From Tuctoria greenei (Eukaryota; Streptophyta; Magnoliopsida; Poales; Poaceae): 64,000 nt of DNA. The notes under the pieces were generated by a model. The model saw only the letters and a list, made by a program, of their open reading frames with translations. It ran no database searches and was not told the origin of the DNA. This document shows, piece after piece, positions 1-11,220 of this stretch (position 1 is its first letter; each line of letters starts with the position of its first letter). The position numbers were made by a program, and so were the translations under genes. Location of the stretch: contig JAYESD010000001.1 of the NCBI GenBank assembly GCA_036927565.1, positions 73,427,751 to 73,491,750 of the forward strand. Reading direction: 5' to 3'.

Positions 1-275
1 AAAGGAGATGTGCTTTCTATAAAGTACACCTCATTTCTTTCACAAAAAGGAGACGCGCTTTGTCAGAAGCATGTCTACCGTTTGTCAGAGAGGATGGCGC
101 ATCGCGGATACCTACTTAACTGAGATGCACTGTATTGTAACTTGTCTCATTGTACGTTCAACCGAGGCATGTTAGATCCTCGCTGAAGTGGGCTCGTCTC
201 GCTTAACCGTATCAGAGACGCTCTCCTTTGAGTGTGTTGCCCATTTTGTGTCCTATTTGGGTTTCTTACACAGTG
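1..275. mobile_element. Right end of a CACTA (En/Spm) transposon
   Basis: Read on the minus strand from 275 the sequence begins CACTGTGTAAGAAACCC, a CACTA-type terminus. The 275 bases inside it carry several direct and inverted copies of a GAGACGCGC/CGTCTC motif, typical of CACTA subterminal repeats where transposase binds. The rest of the element lies outside the window. The same motif family recurs at 8775-9420 and 10840-11220, so related elements are present. Motifs are seen; the superfamily call is inference. Confidence 0.6.
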
Positions 276-998
<723 letters not shown>

Positions 999-1471
999 AT
1001 CTTTCAAAAAATAAGAGAAAACACGTAATGTCATGAAACATGATCGAGGTCTTCTGCGTGACAAACTGAAAAAAAAATACAGGAACATTGCATATACCTT
1101 GGGCCGGTGGGCCCTTTGCGTGTCAAAATTAAAAACTGGAACTGAAAAACTGAAACACCGCCGAACGGACCTACAAAGTATGCCAGGTGGGCCACTGCAT
1201 ACCCTGGACCCTTTGCATGTCAAATTAAAAAACTGCCTGTGAAGCGACAACTTAGAGGAAGCCAACCGCGGTTTGGATTATTTCGAAAGCGTAGTTTTCG
1301 AAGCATCTGATCATCTCCACTCGCGCGGACCATCCGCAGTGGCGTACTATAGATCATACTGGATACACTGTTTCACAGTGTAATTTAGAGTACCTAGTAT
1401 AAAAGCTGAACGAGAATAGTGTATAGAGTATGCTTTAGAGTACGCTGGTGCGGATAGTCGACGAGGACCCG

Positions 1472-1479
1472 CTATAAAG
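1472..1479 (+). promoter_or_regulatory. TATA box of the broken gene at 1614
   Basis: The octamer CTATAAAG lies about 140 bases before the ATG at 1614, in a stretch that turns pyrimidine- and CTCC-rich just after it, as in grass 5' leaders. Transcription would start near 1500. The match is to the plant core consensus only; activity is not shown. Confidence 0.45.
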
Positions 1480-1613
1480 GCACACCCGTCCTCTTGTGTC
1501 TCCGCCGCACCACTCCATCTCCATCGATCGTAGCCTCCAAACTTCTGTTCCTTCACCGCAGCACCATCGCCGACCACCTCTCGCTCTTTCTCCGCACCTC
1601 CATCGCAGCACAA

Positions 1614-2255
1614 ATGGGTAGCCCCACACCGAAGCGCTCCAGGCCGTCGACGTCCTCCGAACCTCCTTCTTCTCCGTTTCGGTCGCAGCCAATGCCGAAG
1701 GAACTAGAGCCGGTGCCCGCACCTCCTCCGTCCCCTTCTTCGCCCGCAACGCTCGCACAACCCCATCCCATTTGGGTTCAGGAGACTGTCCGCCTCATCG
1801 AACACCGCTTCGATGAACTCGATCGGCGCTTGAAGGAGGCCACCGAGCACCTTTCCGCCACCGCCGGGCGAGCAAAAAAGATCGACATTTTGGCGCGAGA
1901 TGTATTTTCCGATACATCTTGCTCGTGAGACCATCTGGGTCTTGGGAAACTTCCCGTTTGAACCAGCATGGACACAGCCGGCCACTACTGCTTCGGGTTA
2001 GGGTTTGTGGCCGGTCGTCTCAATGTCCTCTACGAGACGATCGGGGAGATGGCTGGGGTGGAGGGCCGCCAGCATCTTTCGCAGACCGTCGCCCGAAAGC
2101 TTTAGACTCAATTGCCGGAGGAGGCGGCAGCAGCGGAGGCAGCGGAGGAGGCGGCAGCGGCAGCGGCAGAGAAGGCGGCAGTGGCAGCAACGGCGGAGGA
2201 GGAGGCGGCAGCGGCGCAGAAGGAGGTGGACGAGATCTCCTCCGGCTCCGAGTAG
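1614..2255 (+). pseudogene. Unrecognised small protein gene, broken by three in-frame stops
   Basis: From ATG 1614 a Pro/Ser-rich start (MGSPTPKRSRPSTSSEPP) leads into an amphipathic stretch (about residues 58-85, with RLIEHRFDELDRRLKEATEH) that looks like a short coiled coil. The frame stops at 1926, again at 1959 and at 2103, yet the same frame between and after the stops still reads plausible protein, including an ATG at 1968 (MDTAGHYCFGLGFVAGRL) and an Ala/Glu-rich acidic tail ending EISSGSE at 2255. Keeping one frame for 214 codons suggests a recently disabled gene; a short intron across 1926-1959 is possible but would not remove the 2103 stop. A TATA box lies upstream at 1472. I do not recognise the family. 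Confidence 0.45.
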
Positions 2256-3562
2256 AGTAGTATTTGTAGTTTTTATTTTTCTTGTTTTCTATGTGCTTTC
2301 GTAGTTCTTGTTTGTAATATGTGTGTTATTTCTATTTTAATGATAAATGTCTTTTTTGTTCACGAACAATGCGTCCTATGTAGTATCGAAAAATAACTCC
2401 TTTCTGAAAAAAGGGCGAGATAACTGTTGTTCAATGTCTAGCCAATAATTTGTTGTGTTGCGACAATCGATGACTCTTTTTTGAAACTCCATTGATATCG
2501 TGGTTGAGGCTGCATTTCTCCTCTTTTGTGTTCATTCACTCAATTTTTTCATTTGTAGTCGGCGCATGGGAAAAATGTATTTTTAGTATGTAGTAGTATA
2601 TACTACGTGTTATCATTTCATTGTGATTAATGTCACAAAATGCTGATTGTTTACCATCATGGTTTCGTGGACTTGGCTGTATTTGCATATCGTTTGCATT
2701 AGCACATATACATTTGGCGATTCATATTTTTTTTCATATTTTTTTGGAATGTCCCACTAGCCAGCAGATTACTGCTTTTAGATTTTGATCTCCATGCATG
2801 GCAACAAAGATAAATTAAGAAGTGAGCAAGTTGTTTTAAGCTGAAGTCTACCCCTCTAGCTGCACGCACCATGTGTAGGAATCGACGCGACATGAGATGT
2901 AATTAATCACGATTGGATGCGTGCACAAGGGCACGACTTGCATCAAATTCTCCACTCCCGCAAAAATTTTATCGTTCTACTTGGCATGCCACATTTGAGA
3001 TTTTGACAATTCAATTTTCACTACCTGCGCCTCCAATTTCAGTCCCGCATATTATTTTAACCCTATGTCAGCCACGATGAGTATAAATGGAAACTCTGGC
3101 CTCCGTTCCCGACACACCGCTGCCCCGCCCTTCCGGTGATCTCACAGTACTCCAAATGTGTTGTCTCTCTGTCCTGTGTTCCATACTTGTATTCCTAAGA
3201 AATTCCTGTGTTTTCATTTCCCACGGTTTTTACAATTTTTCCCCATCGATCTCCCAGTGACGCATCGAAGGTCTTGGTGGTGTTGACTCCTGGGTACAAC
3301 GCCGGGCAACCATGTTTGACGGGCACTACCGAACCTCTTTGTCGCCGACACCTACACCTCTCCGCGACATCTCATCCCGGACTCCAGTTTTGTACTAGGT
3401 AAACTACATGATCCATGTCGTCTTTTTATAGAGCGATATTGTCTTGGTTCTACATGATCCATGCATTTTTGGCCTTTTTAAGTTATACACGATCCATCCT
3501 GATATACGAAGATTAAATAAATTAGCAAAGAAGAAATGTGGTATTGTGTTTCACGAATTTAG

Positions 3563-3563
<1 letters not shown>
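2256..3563. other. Intergenic, no gene seen
   Basis: AT-rich sequence after the broken gene, possibly its 3' untranslated region (AATGATAAATG near 2340). A TATA-like TATAAATG at 3082 followed by C-rich sequence looks like a promoter, but no convincing coding frame follows. Confidence 0.4.

Positions 3564-3647
<84 letters not shown>
3564..3647. repeat. (TA)n microsatellite, about 42 units
   Basis: An uninterrupted TA run of about 84 bases. Its right end coincides with the start of a Stowaway-like MITE at 3646. Confidence 0.97.
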
Positions 3648-3648
<1 letters not shown>

Positions 3649-3755
3649 TACATCTGTCCCTAAATAAATATTGCTCCGATAGCTTATTACGGTAGTGTAT
3701 TTCTAGTTCAATTCCTGGTCGGGAACGACAAATACTAAAAACCAGAGATAGTAGT
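3646..3755. mobile_element. Stowaway-like MITE
   Basis: The left end TACTACATCTGTCCCTAAAT resembles the Stowaway/Mariner grass consensus. The right end, read inverted, starts TACTACTATCTCTGG, giving imperfect terminal inverted repeats about 110 bases apart. TA, the Stowaway target, sits at both ends. The repeats are degenerate, so this is tentative. Confidence 0.4.
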
Positions 3756-4303
3756 ATGTAATTTCTGGATTTAGAAGAAAATGACGCACGGGTTATCTGA
3801 TCAACCACTCCAAATGTTGTACTCTCATTCCAGTTTTACAAATTTTTATCCCTAAGATTTTAGTTCCCATGGTTTTCACTTTTATCTTTCTTGTGGCTTT
3901 CTCAGATCGTACATTTTTTTCTATTCTTTCTTTTCTTATTCCTCCGTTAGTATCAAACACTGCAGTTTATAGAAAGCACACCGTCCGATCCAAAATCTAT
4001 GTCGGTCATGTAATCTGACGTTATCACTGTTATTTGGAATGACTACTTACAATGCTCTTTAAATTAGGAAAAAGACATCAAACCGTGATGTCGTCTACAA
4101 GCATTCATGATGGCCAACAAGCACCTGGTATAATTATAAATGTGTTTACTATAAAAATTAAAAAATTTAGACAACATTAAATCGTTTGCATGGTACATAG
4201 AGAATATTGCAGCACATGATGTTCAGGAACCCCGAGGTTCTTCACTCCCAGGTACTACTACGATACATGAACCAACAACAGGTATAGATATACAAACCAG
4301 AAA

Positions 4304-5433
4304 TACTCCTTCCGCCCAGCGTAATTTTACTTTTGGAGCTTAAAAAATGTCCCACTCCAACTCCATCCTCGGTAGTAGCTTCCAACTATCCATATCACAT
4401 CTCATTACTACCTGCCTCTCTACCGTGCCATTTGTTTTGGCAGAGTGTGTTAGTTTTTTACTCTACTCCTTTGGCATTGAATTTGGAGCATTTTGAGAGA
4501 CAACGTTCTGTCCTTTAGATGTATTGATGATGGGTGTATCATAGTCATTTGCATTCTTTCCTAGGCTCTACTAATTTTTTTAGCATGCCTTGCGATTCTA
4601 CTTTCTTATTAGTACTTAGTCCTTATAGTTAACAGTTCATCATCCTGTGTGATGGCGTGATTTTTTTATGCCTCCATGCTGTGCTCTCTCGCCGCCGGCC
4701 ACTCCGGCCTGCACCGGTGCCCACGCCCTGCCGCTGGTCACTTCAGTGTCACCCCCGACGCATCTCCCTCCCCATCGCCACGTCCCATCCTTTACGTGCC
4801 ATGATTATACCGCCGCCCGCAAATCCCTGGCCATCACTCGCCCTACCACCAATCCTCCTCGAGAGTTTTGGCAAGAACGAACCCTCGTTTTGTTGAGTGT
4901 CGCAAGTTGGCACTATGCAGTACTGCACCTGCAGTAGCCGCCACTGACATGTAGACCCGATGTCTCATGGGCTCACATATCAGTGGTAGCTAATGCAGGT
5001 GCAATACTGCGGAGGATTTCAATCCTGCAACCTGCCTGCCTTATCTGTCTTGCATTCGCCACCTGCTACTGCTGACGTTCATTACTTGCCCTACAACTAA
5101 TAATTCTCTTCGAGATGCGCTCCGACTGATGTCAGTCAGACCGAACCGACGAACCCTATCTTTGTCTAGTCTAGCGTTGCCAGCTGCATGCCCCCTCACA
5201 GTGTTGCCTGCTTCGCTCATGGACTGAAAATCCTCTGTAGTACTACGAGTGTGTACCGGCACTAACATGTGTACCTGATGGCTCATTTTAGGGTATGAAC
5301 AGCAACAAAGAAGTCAATAATGTAACCCCCTCATCAAAATAGTTGTCGTTAGGACAGTCCTAACTACTGTAGTAGTTCATTTTAATTCATTTGTTGGCCT
5401 GATTTGACAATTAATATAAACCAGGAGGGAGTA
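4304..5433. mobile_element. Possible Mariner/Stowaway-type unit, termini only
   Basis: The left end TACTCCTTCCGCCCA at 4304 and the inverted right end TACTCCCTCCTGGTTT at 5433 resemble Stowaway termini facing each other. No transposase is visible between them. The interior holds a C-rich stretch (4660-4870) and a separate foldback at 4917-5010. The two ends may belong to unrelated MITEs. Confidence 0.22.
4917..5010. mobile_element. Foldback MITE, 94 bp
   Basis: Two inverted arms of about 38 bases (GCAGTACTGCACCTGCAGTA against its near complement ending TGCAATACTGC) surround a loop of about 18 bases. This is a typical short foldback element; the family is not identified. Confidence 0.5.
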
Positions 5434-5445
5434 CTACAAAACAAA

Positions 5446-7157
5446 ATGGTGCTGGCACGACGCGGTTGCCCCACGCTCGTATCTGCCACAACCAGCCTGA
5501 AGATGGTATGAACATCAGACTTTTCTTCTTTTCACACTATTTGTACATGATACTAAACTTGTTCAGGCAGTAATTTGCTTTAATCGTTTACCGTTTGAAT
5601 CAATGTAACAAAAGGAAGGAAGCTAGGAAGAAGTGTGGCTAAAGGACTTAAGGTTGCCAGAATACTCTATCCATCCCAAGTTAGTGGAACGGAGCATGTG
5701 AAGCTACCAATTCAGTTCTCTGCTAGGTTGGGTGCTGCGGTTGGTATTAATCAGCGGCACTTTGTCGATGATGTGGTTATGTTTACAAAAAGACATGCAT
5801 CCCTCAGCGGTGCAAGGAAGTGGGCAGAGGTTGGCCATAGTAACAAGAGAGATATAGTACGAGACATTCTGGTTAGTGTTGTTAGACCCCCACACAATTA
5901 TTTTTTTTCTTGCAATCTCCAACCTGTACATTTACAACAACTTGTTATACAATGTACAGGATTACTGGGACATGGAGGACACACCGGAGAGCGCAAGACA
6001 AATTTTGAAAATTTCTGGTGAGTGCTACAAGGGGTGGCTCTCGACTTTGCACGCCACCTATAATAGTTATTCTACCGATGAAGAACGTATACAAAACCAG
6101 ACTGCTGACGTAATGGCGCTCGAGTGGTTGCACCTAATAGAATATTTTGGGTCTGAGCGATTCAAGGTCAGCTATCTTTTTAACAGCTTTGCATCATACA
6201 AAAAATATTTCATTTTCTTTCATTTGTGGAATTAATTCTTAAAATTATTGCAGTCAATAAGCAGGACCAATTCTCAAAATCGAAGCTAACAAAAGGCGTG
6301 TCACTTGCTTGGCTCCAAATCCTACGCCCAACTTAGTTACGAGAAGGTATGAAAAATAGATCACGCTTTTACTTTGCGCTGCAAACAATATGTATACCGA
6401 CATGTTGAAGTTTACTTGTATTTTATGCAGCGAGACCTAGAGACCGGAGAAGAACCCATATGTGGGAGGCAAGCCATTTGTTGTACAATGGTAACTGGAC
6501 AAACAAGCTGGCAGAATTTGTACATGTGAGTAACAATTCAAACAATCCCAAATTAAATAAATATTTACAAATTACCTGTGACTTTTCTTTTCATATATAG
6601 ATCCAGGCACGTGCCCAAATGGACGACATGGAAGCTGAGCAGGGAGGCCCAATTCCAAATGAGGAGAGAAACCACATCTTCCAGCGTTGTTATAGATCCT
6701 CAGTCGGTTGTGCAGGATCATAGGTTCGGGGGCGTGGTTATATGGCCAACCCAACTGGTCCCGAACGTGAACGTATGCATATCCAGATGTCTGAACACCT
6801 CAACGATCAAGTTCGAAACTTAGAAGTTGAAATGCAGGCCTCAATGAAATAGTGCAGGAGTTGGAAGGAATAAATGATAGCTTAAACACCCAAATGGACT
6901 GCATAAAGCAGAAGAATGAAGAGTTAATCGTTCAAGTCTAGAACTTACAAGGTTAGATAGCAGCTGATCGTGAACAGACAACTAAGGAAATGCGGGACAT
7001 GCGCGTCTCAGTGGCTGAAATGCACAAAATAATCATGGCGACCACTCCACAGAAGGTCCAACAAAGGAACCGCCAAAAGCCACCTGCTCCAACAATTAGT
7101 CCTGGTCAGCTTAGGAAAACTCATAGCATGCAAACACGCTGCTTAAGTAATCATTGA
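5446..7157 (+). pseudogene. CACTA TNP1-like protein (Transposase_24 family), broken
   Basis: Six exon-like blocks with fitting splice sites: about 5446-5514, 5617-5871, 5960-6166, 6254-6347, 6430-6525 and 6600-7157. Together they match the plant Transposase_24 (PF03004) layout: a conserved N-terminal block around GTEHVKLPIQFSARLG; the diagnostic block with KISGECYKGWLSTLHATYNS and WLHLIEYFGSERF; a LGSKSYAQLSYE block; a short block with LLYNGNWTNKLAEFVH; then a Glu/Gln-rich coiled-coil tail ending near QRNRQKPPAP. This is the accessory DNA-binding protein of En/Spm elements that recognises subterminal repeats. In-frame stops in exon 4 and several in the tail, plus degenerate blocks, mark it as dead. 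The array at 7240-8600 and the terminus at 8632 belong to the same element. Confidence 0.75.
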
Positions 7158-7239
7158 GTGTTGTTATGCGTGTTGTAATATCAATTGATGGATGTTTATT
7201 GTTAAACTCGTGATTCTGTTGCCACTAATTTTCAAACCT

Positions 7240-8600
7240 GGTGCATTCGGGTTCTACTGCCGCTAATTATAAAACGTGGCATTACGAATTTCATGTCGCG
7301 AATGATAAATTGTTGCAATCGGAAGTAATTGCCAATACGGATGATAAAACGTGGCAATAGAGTGACAAAAGGTTGCAGTATAAACATTTGGCAATGACAC
7401 AAAAAACGTTGCATTAAAACAATATTGCCACAGATAAGAAATCATTGCAATACCAAACTATTCGCCACGGATGCGAAATCGTTACGGTACCATACTATTT
7501 CCAACGGATCTGAAATCGTTGCAATACGGTACTATTCGCCACGTTTGTGGACTCGTTGTAATACCCAACTATTCGCCACGGATACAAAATCGTTGCAGTA
7601 CCAGACTAGTTCTCACGGATCTGAAAATCGGTGCAATACGGTACTATTCACCACGTTTGTTGACTCGTTGCAATAACCTACTATTTGCCACGGACGTTAA
7701 ACCGTCACAGTATCATACTATTTGCAACGGCTGTGACATCGTTGCAGTACCATACTATTTGCCACGAATGTGAAATCGTTGCAATACCGTGATATTAGTT
7801 GCAATATGGTAAATCGTCGCTACACCATAACTCGTTGCAATATGTTACTATTTGCCATGGCTGTGAAAATCGTTGCAATACTGTAGTATTTGCCACGAAT
7901 GTGAAAATCGTTGCAATCACATACTATTACCACAAACGCGAAATCGTTGCAATACAATGCTATTCGTTGCAATACGTTAAATCGTCACAATACGGTAAAC
8001 CGTTGCAATAACATACTATTTGCCACGAATGTGAAATCGTTACAATACCGTACTATTGCCACGCCTGCGAAATCGTTGCAATACAATGCTATTCGTTGCA
8101 ATACATTAAATCGTCGCAATACGCTAAACCGTTGCAATAACATACTATTTGCCACAAATGTGAAATCGTTACAATATTGTACTATTGCCACGCCTTTGAA
8201 ATCGTTGCAACCACATACAATTACCACGAATGTGAAATCGTTGCAATACCATGTTGTTTGTTGCAGTACGTTAAATCGTCGCAATACGCTAAATTGTTGT
8301 AACAACATACTATTTGCCACGAATACGAAATCGTTGCAATATCGTACTATTTGCCATGATCGTGAACCTGTTGCAATACCGTATAAATCGTCGCAATACA
8401 TGAAAATGTTGAAATAGCTTCCTATTTGTCACCGATGTAAAATCGTTGCAATACCATACTATTTGCCATGGATGACAAGGTGTCACAAATAACCTATCGC
8501 CGCAGGAATTATTACGAAGATTCGTAAAAACTATCACCACGCTCTTTTTTGTTGCAACAGCGACCTATTGCGACAAAAAACAACCTATTGCGATTAATTT
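7240..8600. repeat. Degenerate 37-bp subterminal repeat array of a CACTA element
   Basis: More than thirty degenerate units built on GAAATCGTTGCAATACGG followed by TACTATTTGCCACG, with a period of about 37 bases. Part of the array has a higher order: a block of about 129 bases starting at 7945 repeats at 8074. The orientation is mostly direct. Such arrays are the transposase binding regions of CACTA elements. They give long low-complexity open frames on both strands that are not genes. Confidence 0.85.
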
Positions 8601-8774
8601 TTTTGTTGCGATAAACCGGAATCCTTGCAGTGTATGAAATATCTCTGGATTGCAATATCATTGCCTTTGTTTATCCCTGAAGCTTAATTGCAATGTCATT
8701 GTGTTTGATTATCCCTAGAACAGACGCTCATGATAACGTGCGAGTGGCAACAGATGCTCACGATGTTGTGCGAG

Positions 8775-9420
8775 TGGCAAAACGGAGACACGCCTTACTC
8801 GGGCACGTTTCTGATTCATGCCGAAGATCTTTTGTCCCACCTCAGAAATGTGAGCGCATTGCAACAATCATATAAGTTATTGCCCATAGTTTGCTGTTGG
8901 ACAAGTCCGCATGCAACAGCTGTTGTTCATGTGAACAATAGTTGTTGCATGCGGCTTGCCCATATGGCTAAAACAAAATGCAAGACACGCTTTATGTTGC
9001 CCGCGTCTCCGATTCATGCTGATGATTTTTGTCCCACCTTGGAAATCTGTGCACGTTGCAACGATCGTATAAGGCATTTCACACAGTTGCCAGTTGGACA
9101 TATCAGTATGCGAAAAATGGCATCGCACCCTGTGAACAACATCTTTCGTACGCTGCGTGCCTGTTCAGCCACAAGATAAAGCAAGACGCGCTTTACCAGG
9201 GCTCATCTCTGATTCATGTCGAAGATCTTTTCTCCCACCACAGAAAGTTGACCGCGTGGAAATGATCATACAAGGCATTGCGAAAATTTCCAGTTGGACA
9301 TGCCCGGATGCCAAAGATGTTGTTCCTTGCTTAAGCACACCGTGGCGCATCTTTGCATACGACATGACCGTTTGGCAACAAAATAAGTTGAGACACGCGT
9401 TATATATGCCCGTCCTTGAG
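8775..9420. repeat. About 200-bp tandem repeats, three copies and part of a fourth
   Basis: Units begin near 8779, 8976, 9175 and 9382, each with GAGACACGC or AAGACGCGC, then GATTCATG(C/T)CGAAGATCTTTT, TCCCACC and a CATATAAGG-like segment. Identity is perhaps 75-80% by eye. The motif at each unit start is the GAGACGCGC subterminal motif also found at 1-275 and 10840-11220, so this array is probably the other subterminal region of the element ending at 11220. Just before it, 8655-8775 holds two further short direct repeats. Confidence 0.65.
8902..8958. repeat. Near-perfect 57-bp palindrome
   Basis: CAAGTCCGCATGCAACAGC and its near complement GTTGTTGCATGCGGCTTG face each other across a short centre, inside the first unit of the tandem array. 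Confidence 0.7.
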
Positions 9421-9889
9421 TTATGCTATTATATCTCTCAGGTGCTCTCTCCCAACACATGGAAAAAAATTTTAGCTCTCGCGCGCTCTCTCGACCTAGA
9501 GACCGCAGCTCCAGAGCACGCCGCCGCTGTCCCTCTTCCTCAACTCGCTCTTCATCATTGTCGCACTGCCGCCGTTGACCCCGACTCCACTGTCGACCCT
9601 GATCTTTGTCATCAGAGAGTTGAGCACGCTGGAGCACACCGCCTTGTCCCCTGTCCCCAGATCATGCCGCCACCTCGACCCCGACCTCGATAATTGGTAT
9701 GAGCATGCTGACGCCTCACATATGTGGAAATGTTCTCCCTGTTCCCGTAGCTTGTCGGCCTGCTGTCATCGGAGAGTTGAGAAACCGCCACTCCGGCGCC
9801 TCCGCCAGCTATCTCGGAGAATGTTGTGGCCTCGTCCCCTGTCCCCGGAGCACGCCGCCGCCTCAACCCCGCCCTTAGAGCATGCATTT

Positions 9890-9975
9890 TAGTGATTTTA
9901 TTAAATTTGAGGATGTCCAATGAAGGCTCTTTGTTAATGAAGTCATTGATCCAAAGGGAGAATTTTCATTACGTT
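9890..9975. repeat. Left copy of a direct duplication flanking the ARGONAUTE fragment
   Basis: Shares TTTTAGTGATTTTATT, TTTGAGGATGTC and TTAATGAAGTCATTGATC with 10458-10560. The coding potential is unknown. Confidence 0.65.
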
Positions 9976-10050
9976 ATACATTCATCTTCCTTGTTTATGT
10001 TCAATGCAGAAGTAATGTTGTATATGATGAATTCTGCTTCGCAAACCCTT

Positions 10051-10316
10051 GAAGCAGGAACTGTGGTTGACACTAGTCTTTGCCGTCTCAGTGAGTTTGA
10101 TTTCTATCTCTGCAGCCATGCTGGAATCAAGGTACCTATGCGACTATTGGTGTTTCACTCATGAGTTTTTGATATCAAGCTATTAATGCATCAGTGGAAT
10201 GTAAATTGTTTGTTTTTTCAGAGGACAAGCACACCAGCTCACTACCATGTACTTTATGATGAGAATAATTTCTCTGCTGATGCTTTGCAGATGCTGACCA
10301 ACGGCCTAAGCTACAA
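10051..10316 (+). pseudogene. ARGONAUTE PIWI-domain fragment (AGO1/5/10-like), two exons
   Basis: Exon A (about 10051-10131) reads GTVVDTSLCRLSEFDFYLCS and continues HAGIK; the GT at 10132 is a donor. The intron is about 90 bases and ends in TTTTTTCAG at 10221. Exon B (10222-10316) reads TSTPAHYHVLYDENNFSADA then LQMLTNGLSYK, again followed by GTAAG. These match the C-terminal half of the PIWI (RNase H-like slicer) domain of plant ARGONAUTEs; the FDFYLCSHAGI and PAHYHVL.DENNF signatures best fit the AGO1/AGO5/AGO10 clade. Only about 58 codons are present, with no upstream PAZ/MID and no C-terminal end, so it is a captured piece. The retained intron means capture from genomic DNA, not from mRNA. 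It lies between subterminal-type repeats (8775-9420 and 10840-11220). Confidence 0.8.
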
Positions 10317-10457
10317 GTAAGCTCGGTTCTCCATTCACTAACAGTTCCTTGTGTCTATTACAATTGTATACCCATTTGTTTCTAAGCCTTCAGATATTGC
10401 TCCCTTATGTGACTGTTTAAGTGAATGTGACTGCAATTTGACAATGTTTTATATGAT

Positions 10458-10560
10458 TTTAGTGATTTTATTGAATTTGAGGATGTCTCAGTCGAAGCAT
10501 TAGAGGTTATGAAGGCTCATCGTTAATGAAGTCATTGATCGGGAGAATTTCCATTACAGT
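10458..10560. repeat. Right copy of the direct duplication flanking the ARGONAUTE fragment
   Basis: See 9890-9975. This copy has about 18 extra bases in the middle (near TCAGTCGAAGCATTAGAGG). Confidence 0.65.
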
Positions 10561-10839
10561 ATATAGGATTAGATGATGAAAATTATGATGTGTGTAATTA
10601 GTTACTTTGCAATCAGGATGAACAGTGTATTTGATTGCTCAATATAATTTAAGGTGTGATTTTTTTTGCTATACATATGTTTCTATATGTGTATGTTGTT
10701 GACACTGGCAATGCGGCTGCCAAATTCTTGCTAGCTCCAAGAGGTAGCCGGCAACCTAGATAATCACGGGTGGGGGGTACCTAGTAGGAGATCCTGCCTA
10801 TAGACAGTCCGTGATGAGCTGTAATAGAGAACGCCTCAG

Positions 10840-11220
10840 ATTACCTAAATAAAGGATATAAGCTTCCCTAAAGCCCGTCTCAGATCAGTAACAAATTTGC
10901 GATACGCTTCAATAAAGAACATCTCGGATCAGTCAATAAACCTGCGACGCGCTATGTTAGTGCATGTCTCGCATGTATGATGATGGGCGACGCGCAGAAA
11001 ACCCGTCTCCAATAACAACGTAAAGATCGTCTATTATGACTCAAAGAAAGGAGACGCGATACCTTTGAGCATGTCTCGCACTTTGGCTGATCGGTGACAC
11101 GATTGCTGCTCATCTCTGATGACAACGTAATGCGAGACGCGTCGATGGAGACGCACTTTTTTTTCGTCTCCCTTCTTCGTTTGGCGTGTCTCAGATGAGC
11201 CTTACTTACATAGTTTAGTG
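10840..11220. repeat. CACTA subterminal repeats, GAGACGCG family
   Basis: At least eight direct and inverted copies of a GCGACGCGC / GTCTC(A/G)GAT type motif at intervals of 30-40 bases, ending at the CACTA terminus at 11220. Confidence 0.65.

Larger units (their letters stand above)
5446..8632 (+). mobile_element. CACTA element remnant, right terminus at 8632
   Basis: It contains the TNP1-like pseudogene, a long subterminal array, and a right end that on the minus strand from 8632 reads CACTGCAAGGATTCCGG. I could not find the matching left end; no TNP2 gene is seen. The left boundary given is just the first coding base. Confidence 0.6.
8633..11220. mobile_element. Pack-type CACTA candidate carrying the ARGONAUTE fragment
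   Basis: The right end at 11220, read inverted, is CACTAAACTATGTAAGTAAG. The 380 bases inside it hold many GAGACGCG/CGTCTC motifs. The left part has the same motif in about 200-bp tandem units. No transposase gene is present. The left terminus was not found and may have been lost where the neighbouring CACTA ends at 8632, so the left boundary is arbitrary. Confidence 0.45.

Noticed and set aside
2005..2304. Arg/Gln-rich and Gly/Ser-rich frames
   Set aside because: Other frames of the GCGGCAGCGG-rich tail whose Ala/Glu reading is in line with the upstream protein.
3082..3402. Possible promoter and small gene
   Set aside because: TATA-like box only; the 64-residue frame after it has no support.
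7425..8540. Long overlapping open frames on both strands
   Set aside because: Artefacts of the 37-bp subterminal repeats; translations are periodic and have no domain.
7240..8600. Possible CRISPR-like array
   Set aside because: Units are degenerate and contiguous with no unique spacers, and the setting is a plant transposon end.
9157..9892. Open frames on both strands in a GC-rich stretch
   Set aside because: No recognisable domain, and they conflict with each other; the stretch is part of a transposon-like region.
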